Source: an uncultured Flavobacteriaceae bacterium (lineage in GTDB: Bacteria; Bacteroidota; Bacteroidia; Flavobacteriales; Flavobacteriaceae). From it: a stretch of 64,000 nt of DNA. This document shows, piece after piece, positions 1-10,926 of the stretch. Position numbers and translations under genes: made by a program. The notes beneath the pieces were generated by a model, which searched no databases, was not told where the DNA came from, and was given only the letters and a program-made list of their open reading frames with translations. Numbering within the stretch: position 1 is the first letter of the stretch; each line of letters opens with the position of its first letter. The stretch spans positions 248,001 to 312,000 of the forward strand of contig CALSTV010000001.1 of NCBI GenBank assembly GCA_943789365.1, in the 5' to 3' direction.

Positions 1-896
1 ATTAACACTTGCGTTTTTTCATTTTTAAAAGAGCGCATTACCTTATCACGATCACGTTGTCCCATCTCTCCTTCCAATCCGTTGACTGAAAAATCATCTT
101 CTTTAAGATATTCTGTAAGATTCTGAACACCCGCCCTTGTCTTACAAAATACGATGCCTCGACCTTCCGAATTTTCTTCGAGAAACGAAACGAGCGCATC
201 GTACTTTTCTTTCCCGTTTACCAATTTATATTGATGTGCAATATTCTTATTGATAAGTGTACTTGCATCTACCGTTATTCTCTTAGCATCTGGTGACATG
301 TACGTTTTTACGATACGATGAATTTCTTCTGGCATGGTAGCTGAAAACAACCAAGTCTTGCGTGTACCGTTGGTATAATTTAAAATTCTATTTAGATCTT
401 GTTTAAAGCCCATGCTCAACATTTCATCAGCTTCATCCAATACTATGGTTTTAATTTTCGTTAAATCCAAAGCACCACGTTCAATTAAATCTACTAAACG
501 ACCTGGTGTTGCAACCACAAAATGTGTAGGCCGTTTTAAGTTGTTTATCTGAACATCAATTTTAACGCCTCCGTACAATTCTTCAGAAAATATTTTAGTC
601 GGCACATATTTCGTTAACTTGAACAATTGCTTGTTTATTTGCTGAACTAATTCTCGAGTTGGCGATAATATAAGTGCCTGAATTTCATTCTTAGAAGGAT
701 CTATTTGTTGTAAAATAGGCAAACCAAAAGCGGCTGTTTTTCCAGTTCCGGTTTGCGCCAAACCAATAAAATCAGTTTCTTCTTTCAATAAAATAGGTAT
801 GGCCTTTTCTTGAATATCTGTAGGAGTGTCAATATTATTCTCCTTTAATGCTTTATGAAAGTCTTTTGAAACTCCTAAACTTGAAAATGTAGTCAC
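1..896 (-). CDS. DEAD-box ATP-dependent RNA helicase (partial)
   Basis: About 298 residues from the N terminus are visible; the C terminus runs off the left edge. Helicase core motifs occur in order: AQTGTGKT (Walker A), SPTRELVQQ (Ia), TPGRLVD (Ib), LDEADEML (II, the DEAD box) and SATMPEE (III). The start of the second RecA domain follows, with VFCKTRAG and QRDRDKVM at the edge. The start is read as GTG at 896, since no ATG lies in frame just upstream. Such proteins unwind short RNA duplexes during ribosome assembly or mRNA turnover in the cytoplasm. The C-terminal tail that separates RhlE, DeaD and CsdA types is missing, so the subfamily is not called. Confidence 0.93.
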   Translation of the reverse strand, partial: MTTFSSLGVSKDFHKALKENNIDTPTDIQEKAIPILLKEETDFIGLAQTGTGKTAAFGLPILQQIDPSKNEIQALILSPTRELVQQINKQLFKLTKYVPTKIFSEELYGGVKIDVQINNLKRPTHFVVATPGRLVDLIERGALDLTKIKTIVLDEADEMLSMGFKQDLNRILNYTNGTRKTWLFSATMPEEIHRIVKTYMSPDAKRITVDASTLINKNIAHQYKLVNGKEKYDALVSFLEENSEGRGIVFCKTRAGVQNLTEYLKEDDFSVNGLEGEMGQRDRDKVMRSFKNEKTQVL

Positions 897-1127
897 AATA
901 AAATATTTAGACTGCAAAGATAGGATTAATTCTTCTCTGGTACATTAGAAACCCATTAACAATTATCATTCGCTATTAGGAGTAAACTCATTCACTTGAT
1001 TTAAACATCAGTGCCAATATCTTAAAAAATAAACTTTATTATATTTTTTAATATATGTACATTTACAATACGTTAAACTAAACCGAAATATAGTACTTGA
1101 ATAACAATCACAGAAATCAGCACAATA

Positions 1128-2222
1128 ATGGCAACAAATAATAGGGTTTTACAATTTGATTTTTTTAGAGGATTAATGCTCGTCATTATGATGTTTAATC
1201 ATTTAATGTATTTTCCATTAAATTCCTTAAAGAGTACTATCTATCCTTTTACATATGAAACTTTTGGATTTTTTACAGCTGCCGAAGGTTTTATTTTTCT
1301 ATCTGGACTTGTATTGGGTGTTGTTTATACAAAAAAACTAAAAAAACAAGGAAAGCTGGCATTTGATACCGCTCTCTACAAACGAGCATTATTCGTATAT
1401 AAGTACCATATTGGTTCTTTTTTATTTGTTACCTTGTTGTTTTATATCCCCTTGTATAATACATACTGGTCAGACAGCTGGGAAAGTCAACGAATGCTTA
1501 GAGACGCTCCTTTTTACACATTTCTCAAGGCCATTTTTCTTTTGCATCAAACAAATTTACTCGACATACTTTCATTATATGTTTTATATATTCTAATGGT
1601 CCCATCTATGACCAATTTACTTAACAATAACAGGCATAAATTGTTTTTCTTTTGCATTATTCTACTTTGGAGTTTTGGACAATTCCGACCTCAACTCTAT
1701 TTAGAGTCTATAAGTAGTTTTCATTTCGGATGGTTTGAAGCCTTTTCCTGGCAAAGTTTATTTTTTATCGGGTATTTTATTGGATATCAATACTCTATGC
1801 AGAAATCAATCCCTTTTAAATTTAATAAAATCTTATTTCAACTAAGTTTGACTATTTTTCTATTAGGATTCTTTTTTAAACATTTTTATTCAATTCCAAA
1901 AGCTTATGATACTTTATTTAGTGTTCGAAATTTAGGCCTTTTTAGAATTGTAAATTTCTTGGCGTTGGCATATTTAATTTATTTAGTATCAAAGCGCAAG
2001 TCTCATTGGTTTAAATCATCATTTTTCATACAACTTGGGCAAAATTCCATCTATGTTTTTGTATACCATATTGGATTGTGTTATGCATTAAATCCATTAC
2101 AACCTAAAATAGCCCAGTTTTCTACAGCATATCAAATGGTCTTTTTATTTGGATTAACGTTGAGCTTATACATACCTGTTTTTATTCTAAAAAAATGGCA
2201 ATTAATAAGAATTCATCTATAA
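1128..2222 (+). CDS. OpgC-like membrane acyltransferase
   Basis: The 364-residue protein is almost entirely hydrophobic, with roughly ten membrane spans. It opens with LQFDFFRGLMLVIMMFNHL, the R-G-L and N-H pattern of the OpgC / acyltransferase-3-like family, and later shows AAEGFIFLSG. OpgC proteins add succinyl groups to periplasmic glucans; distant relatives modify other envelope sugars. The acceptor here cannot be told from sequence. The gene stands alone between a divergent helicase and a convergent membrane protein, so there is no operon context. Start ATG at 1128. Confidence 0.75.
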   Translation: MATNNRVLQFDFFRGLMLVIMMFNHLMYFPLNSLKSTIYPFTYETFGFFTAAEGFIFLSGLVLGVVYTKKLKKQGKLAFDTALYKRALFVYKYHIGSFLFVTLLFYIPLYNTYWSDSWESQRMLRDAPFYTFLKAIFLLHQTNLLDILSLYVLYILMVPSMTNLLNNNRHKLFFFCIILLWSFGQFRPQLYLESISSFHFGWFEAFSWQSLFFIGYFIGYQYSMQKSIPFKFNKILFQLSLTIFLLGFFFKHFYSIPKAYDTLFSVRNLGLFRIVNFLALAYLIYLVSKRKSHWFKSSFFIQLGQNSIYVFVYHIGLCYALNPLQPKIAQFSTAYQMVFLFGLTLSLYIPVFILKKWQLIRIHL

Positions 2223-2261
2223 CACTACTTCAAATATTTTCTTAAAAACAACTTGTTTGAG

Positions 2262-2867
2262 CTATGCATTAAAAACGGGGTCATAAATTCTATACTTTTT
2301 CAGTATAAATCTAAAAAAAAGAAAAAAGCTCGAATGCATAAACATCAATAAAAAGATGGCCAATAGTGGTACTCCAAATAATTGATATCCCCATGCATAA
2401 GTCCAAACACCTAAATTAATTGTGATCATCTCTCCAAAAGTAGGATAAAAAGCATAAATCAATGCAACGATCAACAATTTTCTACTTACGGTAAGGTTGG
2501 GAATATTTGAAAAAATAGTTCTTTCATACCTATAAAAGTAAAGAAAAGTAAAAGCCCATGCTACGGGCAACCACAAAGGAAACTCTCTCCCCGAAGACAA
2601 GTCGTGATAAATCCAATGTCCATTTCTTATTCCCCACAACTCAAATGCCACTCCAATAAGCATCTGGCTTAAAACACCAATAAAAAGCACTCTAGTTTTA
2701 TACTTATTTGGGTTGATGTTTATTTCTTGGATAAATTTGTACACCAAAAACGCAAGTAAAAGTATCGCAACAGGTAAGTCATATTGATGAAAAACACCTA
2801 TAAACACCCCAGCAATAATTAAGAGTACTGTTGCTCGTATTGACTTTTGAATTATTAGTTTGTTCAT
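2262..2867 (-). CDS. multi-pass membrane protein of unknown function
   Basis: A 201-residue protein with about six hydrophobic segments and conserved-looking polar stretches in the loops (ELWGIRNGHWIYHD, PLWLPVAWAF, EMITINLGVWTY). The Trp and His residues next to membrane ends suggest an enzyme or a carotenoid- or lipid-related membrane protein, but I do not recognise the family. No signal peptide beyond the first span. It is convergent with the OpgC-like gene, with 39 bases between them. The start at 2867 gives a short basic N terminus (MNKLIIQKSIR) before the first span. Confidence 0.7.
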   Translation of the reverse strand: MNKLIIQKSIRATVLLIIAGVFIGVFHQYDLPVAILLLAFLVYKFIQEININPNKYKTRVLFIGVLSQMLIGVAFELWGIRNGHWIYHDLSSGREFPLWLPVAWAFTFLYFYRYERTIFSNIPNLTVSRKLLIVALIYAFYPTFGEMITINLGVWTYAWGYQLFGVPLLAIFLLMFMHSSFFLFFRFILKKYRIYDPVFNA

Positions 2868-3066
2868 GCCTATCTTTCTATATATATGTTCTGTGTTCTT
2901 GCCGCTATCCCTTCAGTTCAACAATATAATTGCAAAACTGTCTCAAAATATTTTTGCCAAAATTAGGCAATATACGTCAATAATGAAACAATAAAGAACA
3001 CTATATCAATCCATAAATTCTACACTCTATATACCATATAAAGGTAATGTTTAACAAGCAACATTC

Positions 3067-5331
3067 TTATTGTTGTTTTTTGATAAGATTTAAAGCAGAA
3101 CCTTCAAGATACCAGTCGATTTGCCCAGCATTATAGGTGTGATTCAATTTAATTGTATCTATTGTGGCATCCAGATGTATGATATCCAATGTCAACTGTT
3201 TTCCTGGTGCAAAGTTTTCCAAATCCGTAAAAGTAAATGTATCATCTTCTCGAATCAAATCATAATCAGATTCATTGGCAAAAGTCAGACCTAACATCCC
3301 TTGTTTTTTTAAATTTGTTTCGTGAATACGGGCGAAGGATTTTACAATAACTGCTGCAACGCCAAGATGACGAGGTTGCATGGCAGCATGTTCTCTTGAC
3401 GACCCTTCTCCATAGTTATGGTCACCAACAACAACTGTTTTAATACCTTCTGCCTTATACGCTCTTTGTACGTCTGGCACACCACCATATGCTCCCGTTA
3501 ATTGATTTTTAACGAGGTTTGTTTTTTGATTGAAAGCATTTACTGCACCAATGAGTGTATTGTTTGCAATATTGTCTAAATGTCCTCTAAATCGCAACCA
3601 CGGCCCTGCCATAGAAATATGATCTGTGGTGCATTTACCAAAAGCTTTTATTAATAATTTTGCGTTTGAAATTGAATCTCCAAGTGGTTCAAACGGCGTC
3701 AATAATTGGAGTCGTTGAGAATCTTCTTTGACAACAACATTGATATAGCTACCATCTTTTTCTGGCGCTAGGTAGCCATTGTCTTTTACATCAAATCCTT
3801 TTGGCGGTAATTCCCAACCTGTTGGTTCCTCAAACCTTACTTCCTCACCATTTTCGTTAAGCAAGAAATCTGTCAACGGATTAAAATCCAATCGACCTGC
3901 AATAGCTATTGCTGCCGTAATTTCAGGAGAAGCAACAAAAGCATTTGTATTTGGATTTCCGTCTGCGCGTTTGGCAAAGTTCCTATTAAAGGAATGTACT
4001 ATACTATTCTTAGGAGCATTTTTAGGATCATTATAACGCGCCCATTGCCCGATACAAGGTCCACAAGCATTTGTAAATATTTTGGCATCTAATTTTTCAA
4101 ACACTTCCAAAATACCATCCCGTTCTGCTGTATAACGCACTTGTTCAGAGCCGGGATTGATACCAAATTCAGCTTTGGTTTTTAGCCCTTTGTCTAGTGC
4201 TTGTTGTGCAATAGAGGCTGCGCGAGACAAGTCTTCATAGGAAGAATTTGTACAGGAACCTATCAATCCCCATTCCACTTTTATGGGCCAGTCGTTATCT
4301 ACAGCTTTTTTCTTCATCGTTAGTCCAACTTCAGTTGACAGGTCAGGTGTGAATGGACCGTTTAGTAAGGGACCTAACTCGGATAAGTTGATTTCAATTA
4401 CTTCATCAAAAAATTGTTCTGGGTTTTCATACACTTCTTTATCAGCTGTTAAATAATCTTTAACTTGATTGGCTGCATCGGCAATCTCTGCTCTATCTGT
4501 GGCTCTTAAATACCTATCCATAGAAGCGTCATAGCCAAAAGTCGAAGTGGTTGCCCCAATTTCCGCTCCCATATTGCAAATGGTACCTTTTCCTGTACAA
4601 GACATGGCTACCGCCCCAGGTCCAAAATATTCCACAATAGCTCCGGTTCCTCCTTTTACGGTAAGAATTTCAGCTACTTTTAAAATGACATCTTTGGGAG
4701 CTGTCCAACCAGAAAGTTTTCCGGTTAGCTTTACACCTATTAGTTTTGGAAATTTTAATTCCCAGGCCATTCCTGCCATGACATCTACAGCATCTGCACC
4801 ACCAACACCTATGGCTAGCATTCCTAATCCACCAGCGTTTACGGTATGTGAGTCTGTCCCAATCATCATTCCTCCAGGAAAGGCATAATTTTCTAAAACC
4901 ACCTGATGAATGATTCCTGCGCCTGGTTTCCAAAAACCAATACCATATTTATTTGAAACGGATTCTAAGAAGTCAAAAACCTCTTTACTGGTCGAGTTCG
5001 CATGTTTCAAATCCGCAGCTGCATTTACTTTGGCTTGAATCAAATGATCACAATGAACTGTAGTTGGAACCGCCACTTTAGTCTTTCCTGCCTGCATAAA
5101 CTGTAAAAGTGCCATTTGCGCAGTTGCATCTTGACAAGCAATTCTATCGGGAGCAAAATCGACATAATCCTTCCCTCTGATAAAACCTTTTGTAGTTATC
5201 CCTTCCCATAAATGGTTGTATAGGATTTTTTCAGACAATGTTAATGGTTTCCCTTCTATCTCTCTTGCAGAATCAATACGTTGAGACATACGTGCATAGA
5301 CTTGTTTTATCATTTCTATATCAAAAGCCAT
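3067..5331 (-). CDS. acn: aconitate hydratase (mitochondrial-type)
   Basis: The 754-residue protein converts citrate to isocitrate through cis-aconitate in the TCA cycle, using a [4Fe-4S] cluster. Cluster cysteines are seen in [11 protein letters not shown] and [10 protein letters not shown]; substrate-side motifs include [11 protein letters not shown] and the swivel-domain [15 protein letters not shown]. Length and order (large domains first, swivel last) fit the mitochondrial aconitase clade rather than the longer AcnA/IRP proteins. It lies downstream of acnB on the same strand, separated by a strong terminator, so the two are probably transcribed separately. Confidence 0.95.
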   Translation of the reverse strand: MAFDIEMIKQVYARMSQRIDSAREIEGKPLTLSEKILYNHLWEGITTKGFIRGKDYVDFAPDRIACQDATAQMALLQFMQAGKTKVAVPTTVHCDHLIQAKVNAAADLKHANSTSKEVFDFLESVSNKYGIGFWKPGAGIIHQVVLENYAFPGGMMIGTDSHTVNAGGLGMLAIGVGGADAVDVMAGMAWELKFPKLIGVKLTGKLSGWTAPKDVILKVAEILTVKGGTGAIVEYFGPGAVAMSCTGKGTICNMGAEIGATTSTFGYDASMDRYLRATDRAEIADAANQVKDYLTADKEVYENPEQFFDEVIEINLSELGPLLNGPFTPDLSTEVGLTMKKKAVDNDWPIKVEWGLIGSCTNSSYEDLSRAASIAQQALDKGLKTKAEFGINPGSEQVRYTAERDGILEVFEKLDAKIFTNACGPCIGQWARYNDPKNAPKNSIVHSFNRNFAKRADGNPNTNAFVASPEITAAIAIAGRLDFNPLTDFLLNENGEEVRFEEPTGWELPPKGFDVKDNGYLAPEKDGSYINVVVKEDSQRLQLLTPFEPLGDSISNAKLLIKAFGKCTTDHISMAGPWLRFRGHLDNIANNTLIGAVNAFNQKTNLVKNQLTGAYGGVPDVQRAYKAEGIKTVVVGDHNYGEGSSREHAAMQPRHLGVAAVIVKSFARIHETNLKKQGMLGLTFANESDYDLIREDDTFTFTDLENFAPGKQLTLDIIHLDATIDTIKLNHTYNAGQIDWYLEGSALNLIKKQQ

Positions 5332-5433
5332 AAGAATACGTTTAGATGATTACTGTCTACAAGATACAAAATATACTGTGGTCATAAAACAGCTCTATTC
5401 GAAGAGACTTTTGGTGTAATGGGGAAATAAAAA

Positions 5434-5462
5434 AAGCCTAAGTATCAATGATACTTAGGCTT
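5434..5462 (-). terminator. Rho-independent terminator of acnB
   Basis: A perfect 12-bp inverted repeat (AAGCCTAAGTAT / ATACTTAGGCTT) with a 5-base loop is followed on the minus strand by a run of T. It sits 26 bases after the acnB stop. Confidence 0.9.
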
Positions 5463-5487
5463 CTTTGTTTACTTATATAAGCATTGT

Positions 5488-8265
5488 TTATTTCACTAAC
5501 AACTTGCTTGATGGTTTGAATTTTGTCAAGTTAATACCATCTACAGCCGCTTCGTATTCAGCCAAATTAGGAGTTCTTCCTAAAATTGTAGAAAGTACTA
5601 CTACGGGTGTAGAAGACAATAAAGATTCTCCTTTTTTCTCATCAGCATCTTTTACAACTCTCCCTTGGAACAAACGTGTTGAAGTTGCCATCACCGTGTC
5701 TCCAGGTTCCGCTTTTTCTTGGTTCCCCATACATAGGTTACACCCTGGACGCTCTAAATACAACATGTTTTCATATTTAGTTCTTGCGGCGGCTTTTGGT
5801 GCATTGTCATCAAATTCAAAACCTGAGTATTTAGTCAAAACATCCCAATCTCCTTCTTGTTTTAACTCATCTACGATATTGTACGTTGGAGGTGCTACTA
5901 CTAAAGGCGCTTTGAATTCAACTTTACCTTGTTGCGACTCAATGTTCTTTAACATTTGTGCTAAAATTTTCATATCCCCTTTATGAACCATACAAGAACC
6001 TACAAAACCTAAATCTACAGATTTAGTACCACCATAAAAAGACAAAGGTCTAATGGTATCGTGTGTATAACGCTTAGAAACATCTTCATTATTTACATCA
6101 GGATCCGCAATCATTGGTTCTACGATTTCGTTCAAATCAACGACAACCTCAGCATGATATTTTGCATTCGCATCGGGTCTTAAAGCTGGTTTTGCACCAG
6201 ATTTAATTTCCTCTATTCTAACATTCGCTTTATCTACAAGACCTTGAAGTACTTGCTTCGCATTGTCCATACCTTTCTCAATCATGATTTCGATACGTCC
6301 TTTTGCTATTTCCAATGATTCGATCAATGTAGCATCTTCAGAAATACAAATGGAAGCTTTTGCTTTCATCTCGGCTGTCCAATCGGTAAATGTAAATGCT
6401 TGATCAGCAGTTAAGGTACCAATATGAACTTCAATAATTCTTCCTTGAAATACATTTTCACCTCCAAATTGTTTTAACATTTGCTGTTGTGTTGCATGCA
6501 CTACATCACGGAAATCCATGTAACCTTTCATTTCTCCTTTAAAGGTAACTTTTACAGATTGAGGTATAGGCATAGTTGCTTCTCCTGTGGCCAATGCCAA
6601 AGCAACGGTTCCAGAATCAGCTCCAAAAGCAACCCCTTTAGACATACGTGTATGTGAATCCCCTCCAATGATAATATCCCAATCACCCACTGTAATATCG
6701 TTCAATACTTTGTGAATTACATCCGTCATGGCATGGTATGCTCCTTTGGGATCACGTGCAGTAATCAAACCAAAGTCATTCATAAACTGCATAAGTCTAG
6801 GAATGTTTGCTTTTGATTTATTGTCCCAAACGGAAGCCGTATGACAACCAGATTGGTAGGCTCCATCAACAATTGGAGAAATTGTAGTGGCCGCCATCAT
6901 TTCTAGTTCCTGAGAAGTCATTAAACCTGTGGTATCTTGCGATCCTACAATATTTACTTCAACACGAACATCTGAACCTGCATGTAATGTTATTCCTGGT
7001 GTGGTACCAACGGCATTTTTATTGAATATTTTTTCAACTGCTGTAAGTCCTTGACCTTCTACAGAAATTTCTTTAGACGCTGCATATACTTGAGGCACAT
7101 CAACACCTAACGCTTTCGCTGCAAAGGTTTGCAATTTTTTACCAAAAACAACGGCGTAAGATCCACCTGCTTTGATGAACTCCATTTTTTGTGGAGTTAA
7201 GGCAGTAGAAATATCTTTTAATTCTTCTGAACCTTTATATAATTTTTTCTCTTTTGTATTAATGGTAAGAACAGTTCCTGTTTCTACTGAGTAGGTTTGT
7301 TTCAATACAGGTTCTCCATCAGCATCAACAATAGTATTACCATCTGCATCTTTTTGTTTTTCCCAGTTTTGAAGATCTACTCCAATACCTCCAGTTACAC
7401 CCACTGTCGTTAAGAAAATTGGAGATATTCCATTGGTACCTGCAATTACAGGAGCGATATTAATAAATGGCACATATGGACTCGATTTTACTCCTGTCCA
7501 CAAAGCCACGTTATTTACACCTGACATTCTGGAAGAACCAACTCCCATCGTCCCTTTTTCAGCGATTAACATCACACGTTTATCTGGATGCTTTTCTTTT
7601 AAAACAGCAAGTGCATCTTGCATGTCTTTGTTATGTTCAAATATACACTGTCCGTGCAATTCACGATCAGAACGCGAGTGGGCATCACCTCCAGGAGAGA
7701 GTAAATCTGTAGAGATATCACCTACTCCAGCGATATAAGTTACAATTTCTATTTCTTCTTCTACTTCTGGCAACTCCGTAAAGAATTCTGCTTTTGCATA
7801 GCTTTCAATAATATTTTTTGCAATTTCGTTCCCTTCCTTGTACGCATTTTCAAGACGCTTAGTATCTGCATCGTATAAAAACACTTGGGTCTTAAGAACT
7901 TTAGCAGCTTCATTTGCTATTGCAGGATCATTGCCTAAAGCTAGATCAAGTAAAACTTCAATAGAAGGTCCTCCTTTCATATGAGACAGTTGCTCTAAAG
8001 CAAATGCAGCAGAAATCTCGGCTACAACGGTTTCACCTAAAATAATTTCTTTTAAAAACTTAGCCTTTACACCAGCAGCGCTTGTTGTTCCTGGTAAGAC
8101 ATTGTAAATAAAGAAATTAAGAGAATCTTCTCTGTGCTGGTTATTGGTATCTCTAATTTGCGAAATAATATCGCTCAATAATGCTGCACCATCAATTGGT
8201 TTAGGGTGAAGTCCCTGCCCTTTTCGATCTTCTATCTCCTTGATGTAGTCTTTATAAGTGTTCAT
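5488..8265 (-). CDS. acnB: bifunctional aconitate hydratase 2 / 2-methylisocitrate dehydratase
   Basis: 925 residues, with the AcnB layout: N-terminal HEAT-like helical domain (about 1-160), swivel domain (SPGGDAHSRSDRELHGQC near 200), then the catalytic domains. Iron-sulfur ligands are seen in GSCMVHKGDM and in RPGCNLCMGNQ near the C terminus; GGDSHTRMSKG is the substrate loop. AcnB catalyses citrate/isocitrate exchange and, in many bacteria, the dehydratase step of the methylcitrate cycle. It is slightly longer than enterobacterial AcnB (about 865), with a larger insert around residues 320-350 (KDADGNTIVDADGEP). Confidence 0.95.
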   Translation of the reverse strand: MNTYKDYIKEIEDRKGQGLHPKPIDGAALLSDIISQIRDTNNQHREDSLNFFIYNVLPGTTSAAGVKAKFLKEIILGETVVAEISAAFALEQLSHMKGGPSIEVLLDLALGNDPAIANEAAKVLKTQVFLYDADTKRLENAYKEGNEIAKNIIESYAKAEFFTELPEVEEEIEIVTYIAGVGDISTDLLSPGGDAHSRSDRELHGQCIFEHNKDMQDALAVLKEKHPDKRVMLIAEKGTMGVGSSRMSGVNNVALWTGVKSSPYVPFINIAPVIAGTNGISPIFLTTVGVTGGIGVDLQNWEKQKDADGNTIVDADGEPVLKQTYSVETGTVLTINTKEKKLYKGSEELKDISTALTPQKMEFIKAGGSYAVVFGKKLQTFAAKALGVDVPQVYAASKEISVEGQGLTAVEKIFNKNAVGTTPGITLHAGSDVRVEVNIVGSQDTTGLMTSQELEMMAATTISPIVDGAYQSGCHTASVWDNKSKANIPRLMQFMNDFGLITARDPKGAYHAMTDVIHKVLNDITVGDWDIIIGGDSHTRMSKGVAFGADSGTVALALATGEATMPIPQSVKVTFKGEMKGYMDFRDVVHATQQQMLKQFGGENVFQGRIIEVHIGTLTADQAFTFTDWTAEMKAKASICISEDATLIESLEIAKGRIEIMIEKGMDNAKQVLQGLVDKANVRIEEIKSGAKPALRPDANAKYHAEVVVDLNEIVEPMIADPDVNNEDVSKRYTHDTIRPLSFYGGTKSVDLGFVGSCMVHKGDMKILAQMLKNIESQQGKVEFKAPLVVAPPTYNIVDELKQEGDWDVLTKYSGFEFDDNAPKAAARTKYENMLYLERPGCNLCMGNQEKAEPGDTVMATSTRLFQGRVVKDADEKKGESLLSSTPVVVLSTILGRTPNLAEYEAAVDGINLTKFKPSSKLLVK

Positions 8266-8577
8266 AAATCTATGTTGTATATTTAGAGTACTGACTTTTA
8301 CATGGCAATGCTAAAAGTCATTTTTTCTATTTGTTAATAATTGCTGCAAAAATACAAAATATAGCTTGTATTTGAAAGCTGTACCCCTCATGATTCCTTG
8401 AATTCCACAAAGATAAATGACATTGAAATTTTAAGATTAGGAAAATTACACAATTTTCAAAATAGCTTCTAAAAATTAACAATCTCACAATTATTAAATC
8501 CAAAAAAAGGCATTGCTTAGGACATTTTAGAAGAATTCTAAAAATAATTTCATAATTCGAAATGGAATGTTATAAAA
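8266..8577. other. intergenic region upstream of acnB
   Basis: About 310 AT-rich bases between the acnB start and the 3' end of RNase P RNA. It should contain the acnB promoter. I see no open frame, strong hairpin or repeat in it. Confidence 0.4.
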
Positions 8578-8880
8578 AAGTAGGCCTATAAGCCGAATTC
8601 TGTCACCGTTAATAAACGGGTTCTTATCATTTATCTAGTTCCAAAATTACTTATGGAATCCATCTGCCTACCCCTTGGAATCGGGCGAGTAGCCCTCAAG
8701 CTCCAATGTACATGGCATTGCATCGTATAGAGTTTACCTGGTTTCACTACAGCCGAACTGTACTTGCTTTCTGTTGCACTTGTCCTCAACTCGCGTTGGA
8801 CGGATGTTATCCGCTATACTACTCTCTGATGTCCGGACTTTCCTTTCCCAATAAATTGAGACGATAAGACGGCCTACTTT
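8578..8880 (-). ncRNA. rnpB: RNase P RNA component
   Basis: Read on the minus strand, the segment shows the universal RNase P core: GGAAAGTCCGGACATCAGAG near the 5' end, AGTATAGCGGATAAC, AACGCGAG, ACAAGTGCAACAGAAAGC, a GGTAAACTC block, and the 3' core GACAGAATTCGGCTTAT. The termini (AAGTAGGCC and GGCCTACTT) pair to form helix P1. It is a bacterial type A-like ribozyme that removes 5' leaders from tRNA precursors. The 3' strand of P1 runs into TTTTTT, which probably ends transcription. The ends are estimated from P1 pairing. Confidence 0.95.
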
Positions 8881-8890
8881 ATATAAAAAA

Positions 8891-8912
8891 CCCACTCTAT
8901 CTCTAGAGTGGG
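8891..8912 (-). terminator. Rho-independent terminator of dnaJ operon
   Basis: A perfect 9-bp stem (CCCACTCTA / TAGAGTGGG) with a 4-base loop is followed on the minus strand by TTTTTTATAT. It lies about 95 bases after the dnaJ stop and just upstream of rnpB, so it insulates the two. Confidence 0.92.
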
Positions 8913-9006
8913 AAAATTGCTATGAAAAAGATGTTGCTAATAAGATTAGCAACACTACAAATATACAACAAATTATATGAATAATTGCATATATATATAA
9001 ATTTGT

Positions 9007-10125
9007 TTAAGAAAACATATCTTTTACCTTTTCAAAAAATGATTTATCCGAATTACTTGGGTTTGGAACAAAATTCTCGTCTTCCAACATACTCTCAAAG
9101 AACTTTCTTTGTTTTTTATCTAAGGCCTGTGGTGTCCATACATTTACGTGCACCATAAGGTCACCTGTACCGTAGCGCTCAATACTTGGCAATCCCTTTC
9201 CTTTCAGTCGTAAAATCTTACCTGACTGCGTTCCTGCATCGATTTTAATTTTAACTTTTCCGTTAACGGTTTCAATTTCCTTAGAAACCCCTAGAACGGC
9301 TTCGGAAAAACTCACATATAAATCGAGATGTAAATTAGTTCCTTCTCGTTTTAAAGTTTCGTGAGGAATTTCTTCGATAACTACCAATAAGTCACCTGAA
9401 ATAGAGTTATTCCCTGGTGCGTCATTTCCTTTTCCTGCTACCTTTAATTGTACCCCTTCTGTTACGCCTTCAGGAATATTGATGGTTACAGTTTCTTCGG
9501 AAACGATCAAACCATTGGCATCTGCTTCACTAGGTTTACTTTTTATGGATTGTCCTGAACCTTGACATGTAGGGCAGGTTGCCGCCGTTTGCATTCTTCC
9601 CAACATGGTATTGGTAACACGCATTACTTGTCCTTGTCCGTTACAGGTTGTACAGGTAGTATATTTTACCCCTTTAGCCTGAATTTTCCTGCGAACTTTC
9701 ACCTTTTTATCAACGCCATTGGCAATTTCCTCCAATGTTAATTTCACGCGTATTCTAAGGTTACTTCCTTTAGCTCTTGCAGGTCCTCTAGATTGTCTTC
9801 TTCCGCCACCAAAGCCGCCACCAAAGATATCCCCAAACTGGCTAAATATGTCGTCCATATCCATTCCGCCTCCACCAAAACCACCGAAGCCTCCGTTTCC
9901 ACCTTCAAAAGCACTGTGCCCATACTGGTCGTAACGTGCTTTTTTATCACCGTCACTTAGTATTTCATAAGCTTCAGCAGCTTCTTTAAATTTTTCTTCA
10001 GCATTTTTATCGTCTGGGTTCTTATCTGGATGGTATTTTACCGCCATCTTACGATACGCTTTTTTTATCTCTGAAGCACTTGCCGATTTTGAAATCCCCA
10101 ATACCTCATAATAGTCTTTTTTCAT
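9007..10125 (-). CDS. dnaJ: molecular chaperone DnaJ
   Basis: 372 residues. J-domain at 1-70 with the HPD triad (KYHPDKNP), a Gly/Phe-rich linker (about 75-115), a cysteine-rich region and two C-terminal substrate-binding beta domains. It presents unfolded clients to DnaK and triggers ATP hydrolysis. Only two CXXCXGXG-type motifs (CTTCNGQG and CPTCQGSG) are present instead of the usual four, so a single zinc site is expected; this reduced form occurs in Flavobacteriia. It lies 53 bases after grpE on the same strand, a heat-shock operon. Confidence 0.97.
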   Translation of the reverse strand: MKKDYYEVLGISKSASASEIKKAYRKMAVKYHPDKNPDDKNAEEKFKEAAEAYEILSDGDKKARYDQYGHSAFEGGNGGFGGFGGGGMDMDDIFSQFGDIFGGGFGGGRRQSRGPARAKGSNLRIRVKLTLEEIANGVDKKVKVRRKIQAKGVKYTTCTTCNGQGQVMRVTNTMLGRMQTAATCPTCQGSGQSIKSKPSEADANGLIVSEETVTINIPEGVTEGVQLKVAGKGNDAPGNNSISGDLLVVIEEIPHETLKREGTNLHLDLYVSFSEAVLGVSKEIETVNGKVKIKIDAGTQSGKILRLKGKGLPSIERYGTGDLMVHVNVWTPQALDKKQRKFFESMLEDENFVPNPSNSDKSFFEKVKDMFS

Positions 10126-10178
10126 CTCTGTCCTATTTGATTTTTCTAAATAAATTAGAAAGTAATGCGTTAATATGT

Positions 10179-10724
10179 TTACTGACCGATAACAACTTTA
10201 GGGAAACGAATAATTTTATCCCCTAGTTTATACCCCTTTTCAATCACATCGATAATTTTCCCTTTAAGATCTTCGCTTGGTGCTGGAATTTGGGTAATGG
10301 CCTCATGCAAATCAGCATCAAAAGTTTCTCCTTTTTTAGCTTCTACTTCTTCTAAACCTTTTTGTGTAAGTGTGCTTCTCAATTTGTCATTGATCAATTG
10401 CATCCCTTTTAAAAGTTCTTTGTCTTTGGCTTTTTTAATTTCTGCCAAACCTCTGTCAAAATCGTCCAATACAGGTAATATTGACAGCATTATGTCTTGC
10501 CCAGCCGTTCTGTACAATTCAATTCTTTCTTTGGTTGTACGTTTTTTATAGTTTTCAAATTCAGCAAAAAGACGTAAATATTTGTCTTTTTCTGTCTGAA
10601 TCAACTCTTCGGCAGTAGGCTCATTTACCTCTTCAACCTTAGTTTCTTCTTGTTTTTTTTCTTTTGAAACTGCTTCTTCTTGTACTGCTGCTGTTTCTTC
10701 TTTATGCTGTTCTTCTGTACTCAT
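10179..10724 (-). CDS. grpE: nucleotide exchange factor GrpE
   Basis: 181 residues: an acidic, low-complexity N terminus (Glu/Lys-rich, 1-40), a long coiled coil (about 45-120, with [15 protein letters not shown]) and a C-terminal beta domain ending in [18 protein letters not shown], the GrpE signature region. It dimerises and releases ADP from DnaK. It is first of a two-gene unit with dnaJ. Confidence 0.96.
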   Translation of the reverse strand: MSTEEQHKEETAAVQEEAVSKEKKQEETKVEEVNEPTAEELIQTEKDKYLRLFAEFENYKKRTTKERIELYRTAGQDIMLSILPVLDDFDRGLAEIKKAKDKELLKGMQLINDKLRSTLTQKGLEEVEAKKGETFDADLHEAITQIPAPSEDLKGKIIDVIEKGYKLGDKIIRFPKVVIGQ

Positions 10725-10875
10725 TCGAATGCCTTATTTTAATAATACGTTTCTTTAATTGCAACAATACTGCCATTTCGGTCATAGTGTCAAATTGTCA
10801 CAACTCATTATGACAGTACAATTACATTCATGTATGCCTTAGCTTCTGATATTTTAATACTCATAAAGCGAAAAA

Positions 10876-10905
10876 AAAGCTACCTAAATTAGTTTAGGCA
10901 GCTTT
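10876..10905 (-). terminator. Rho-independent terminator after murA
   Basis: A 13-bp stem (AAAGCTGCCTAAA pairing with TTTAGGTAGCTTT on the minus strand, one G-U pair) with a 4-base loop, followed by eight T. It lies 21 bases after the murA stop. Confidence 0.88.
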
Positions 10906-10926
10906 GTGTTTTTCTTAAAAAAAGTC

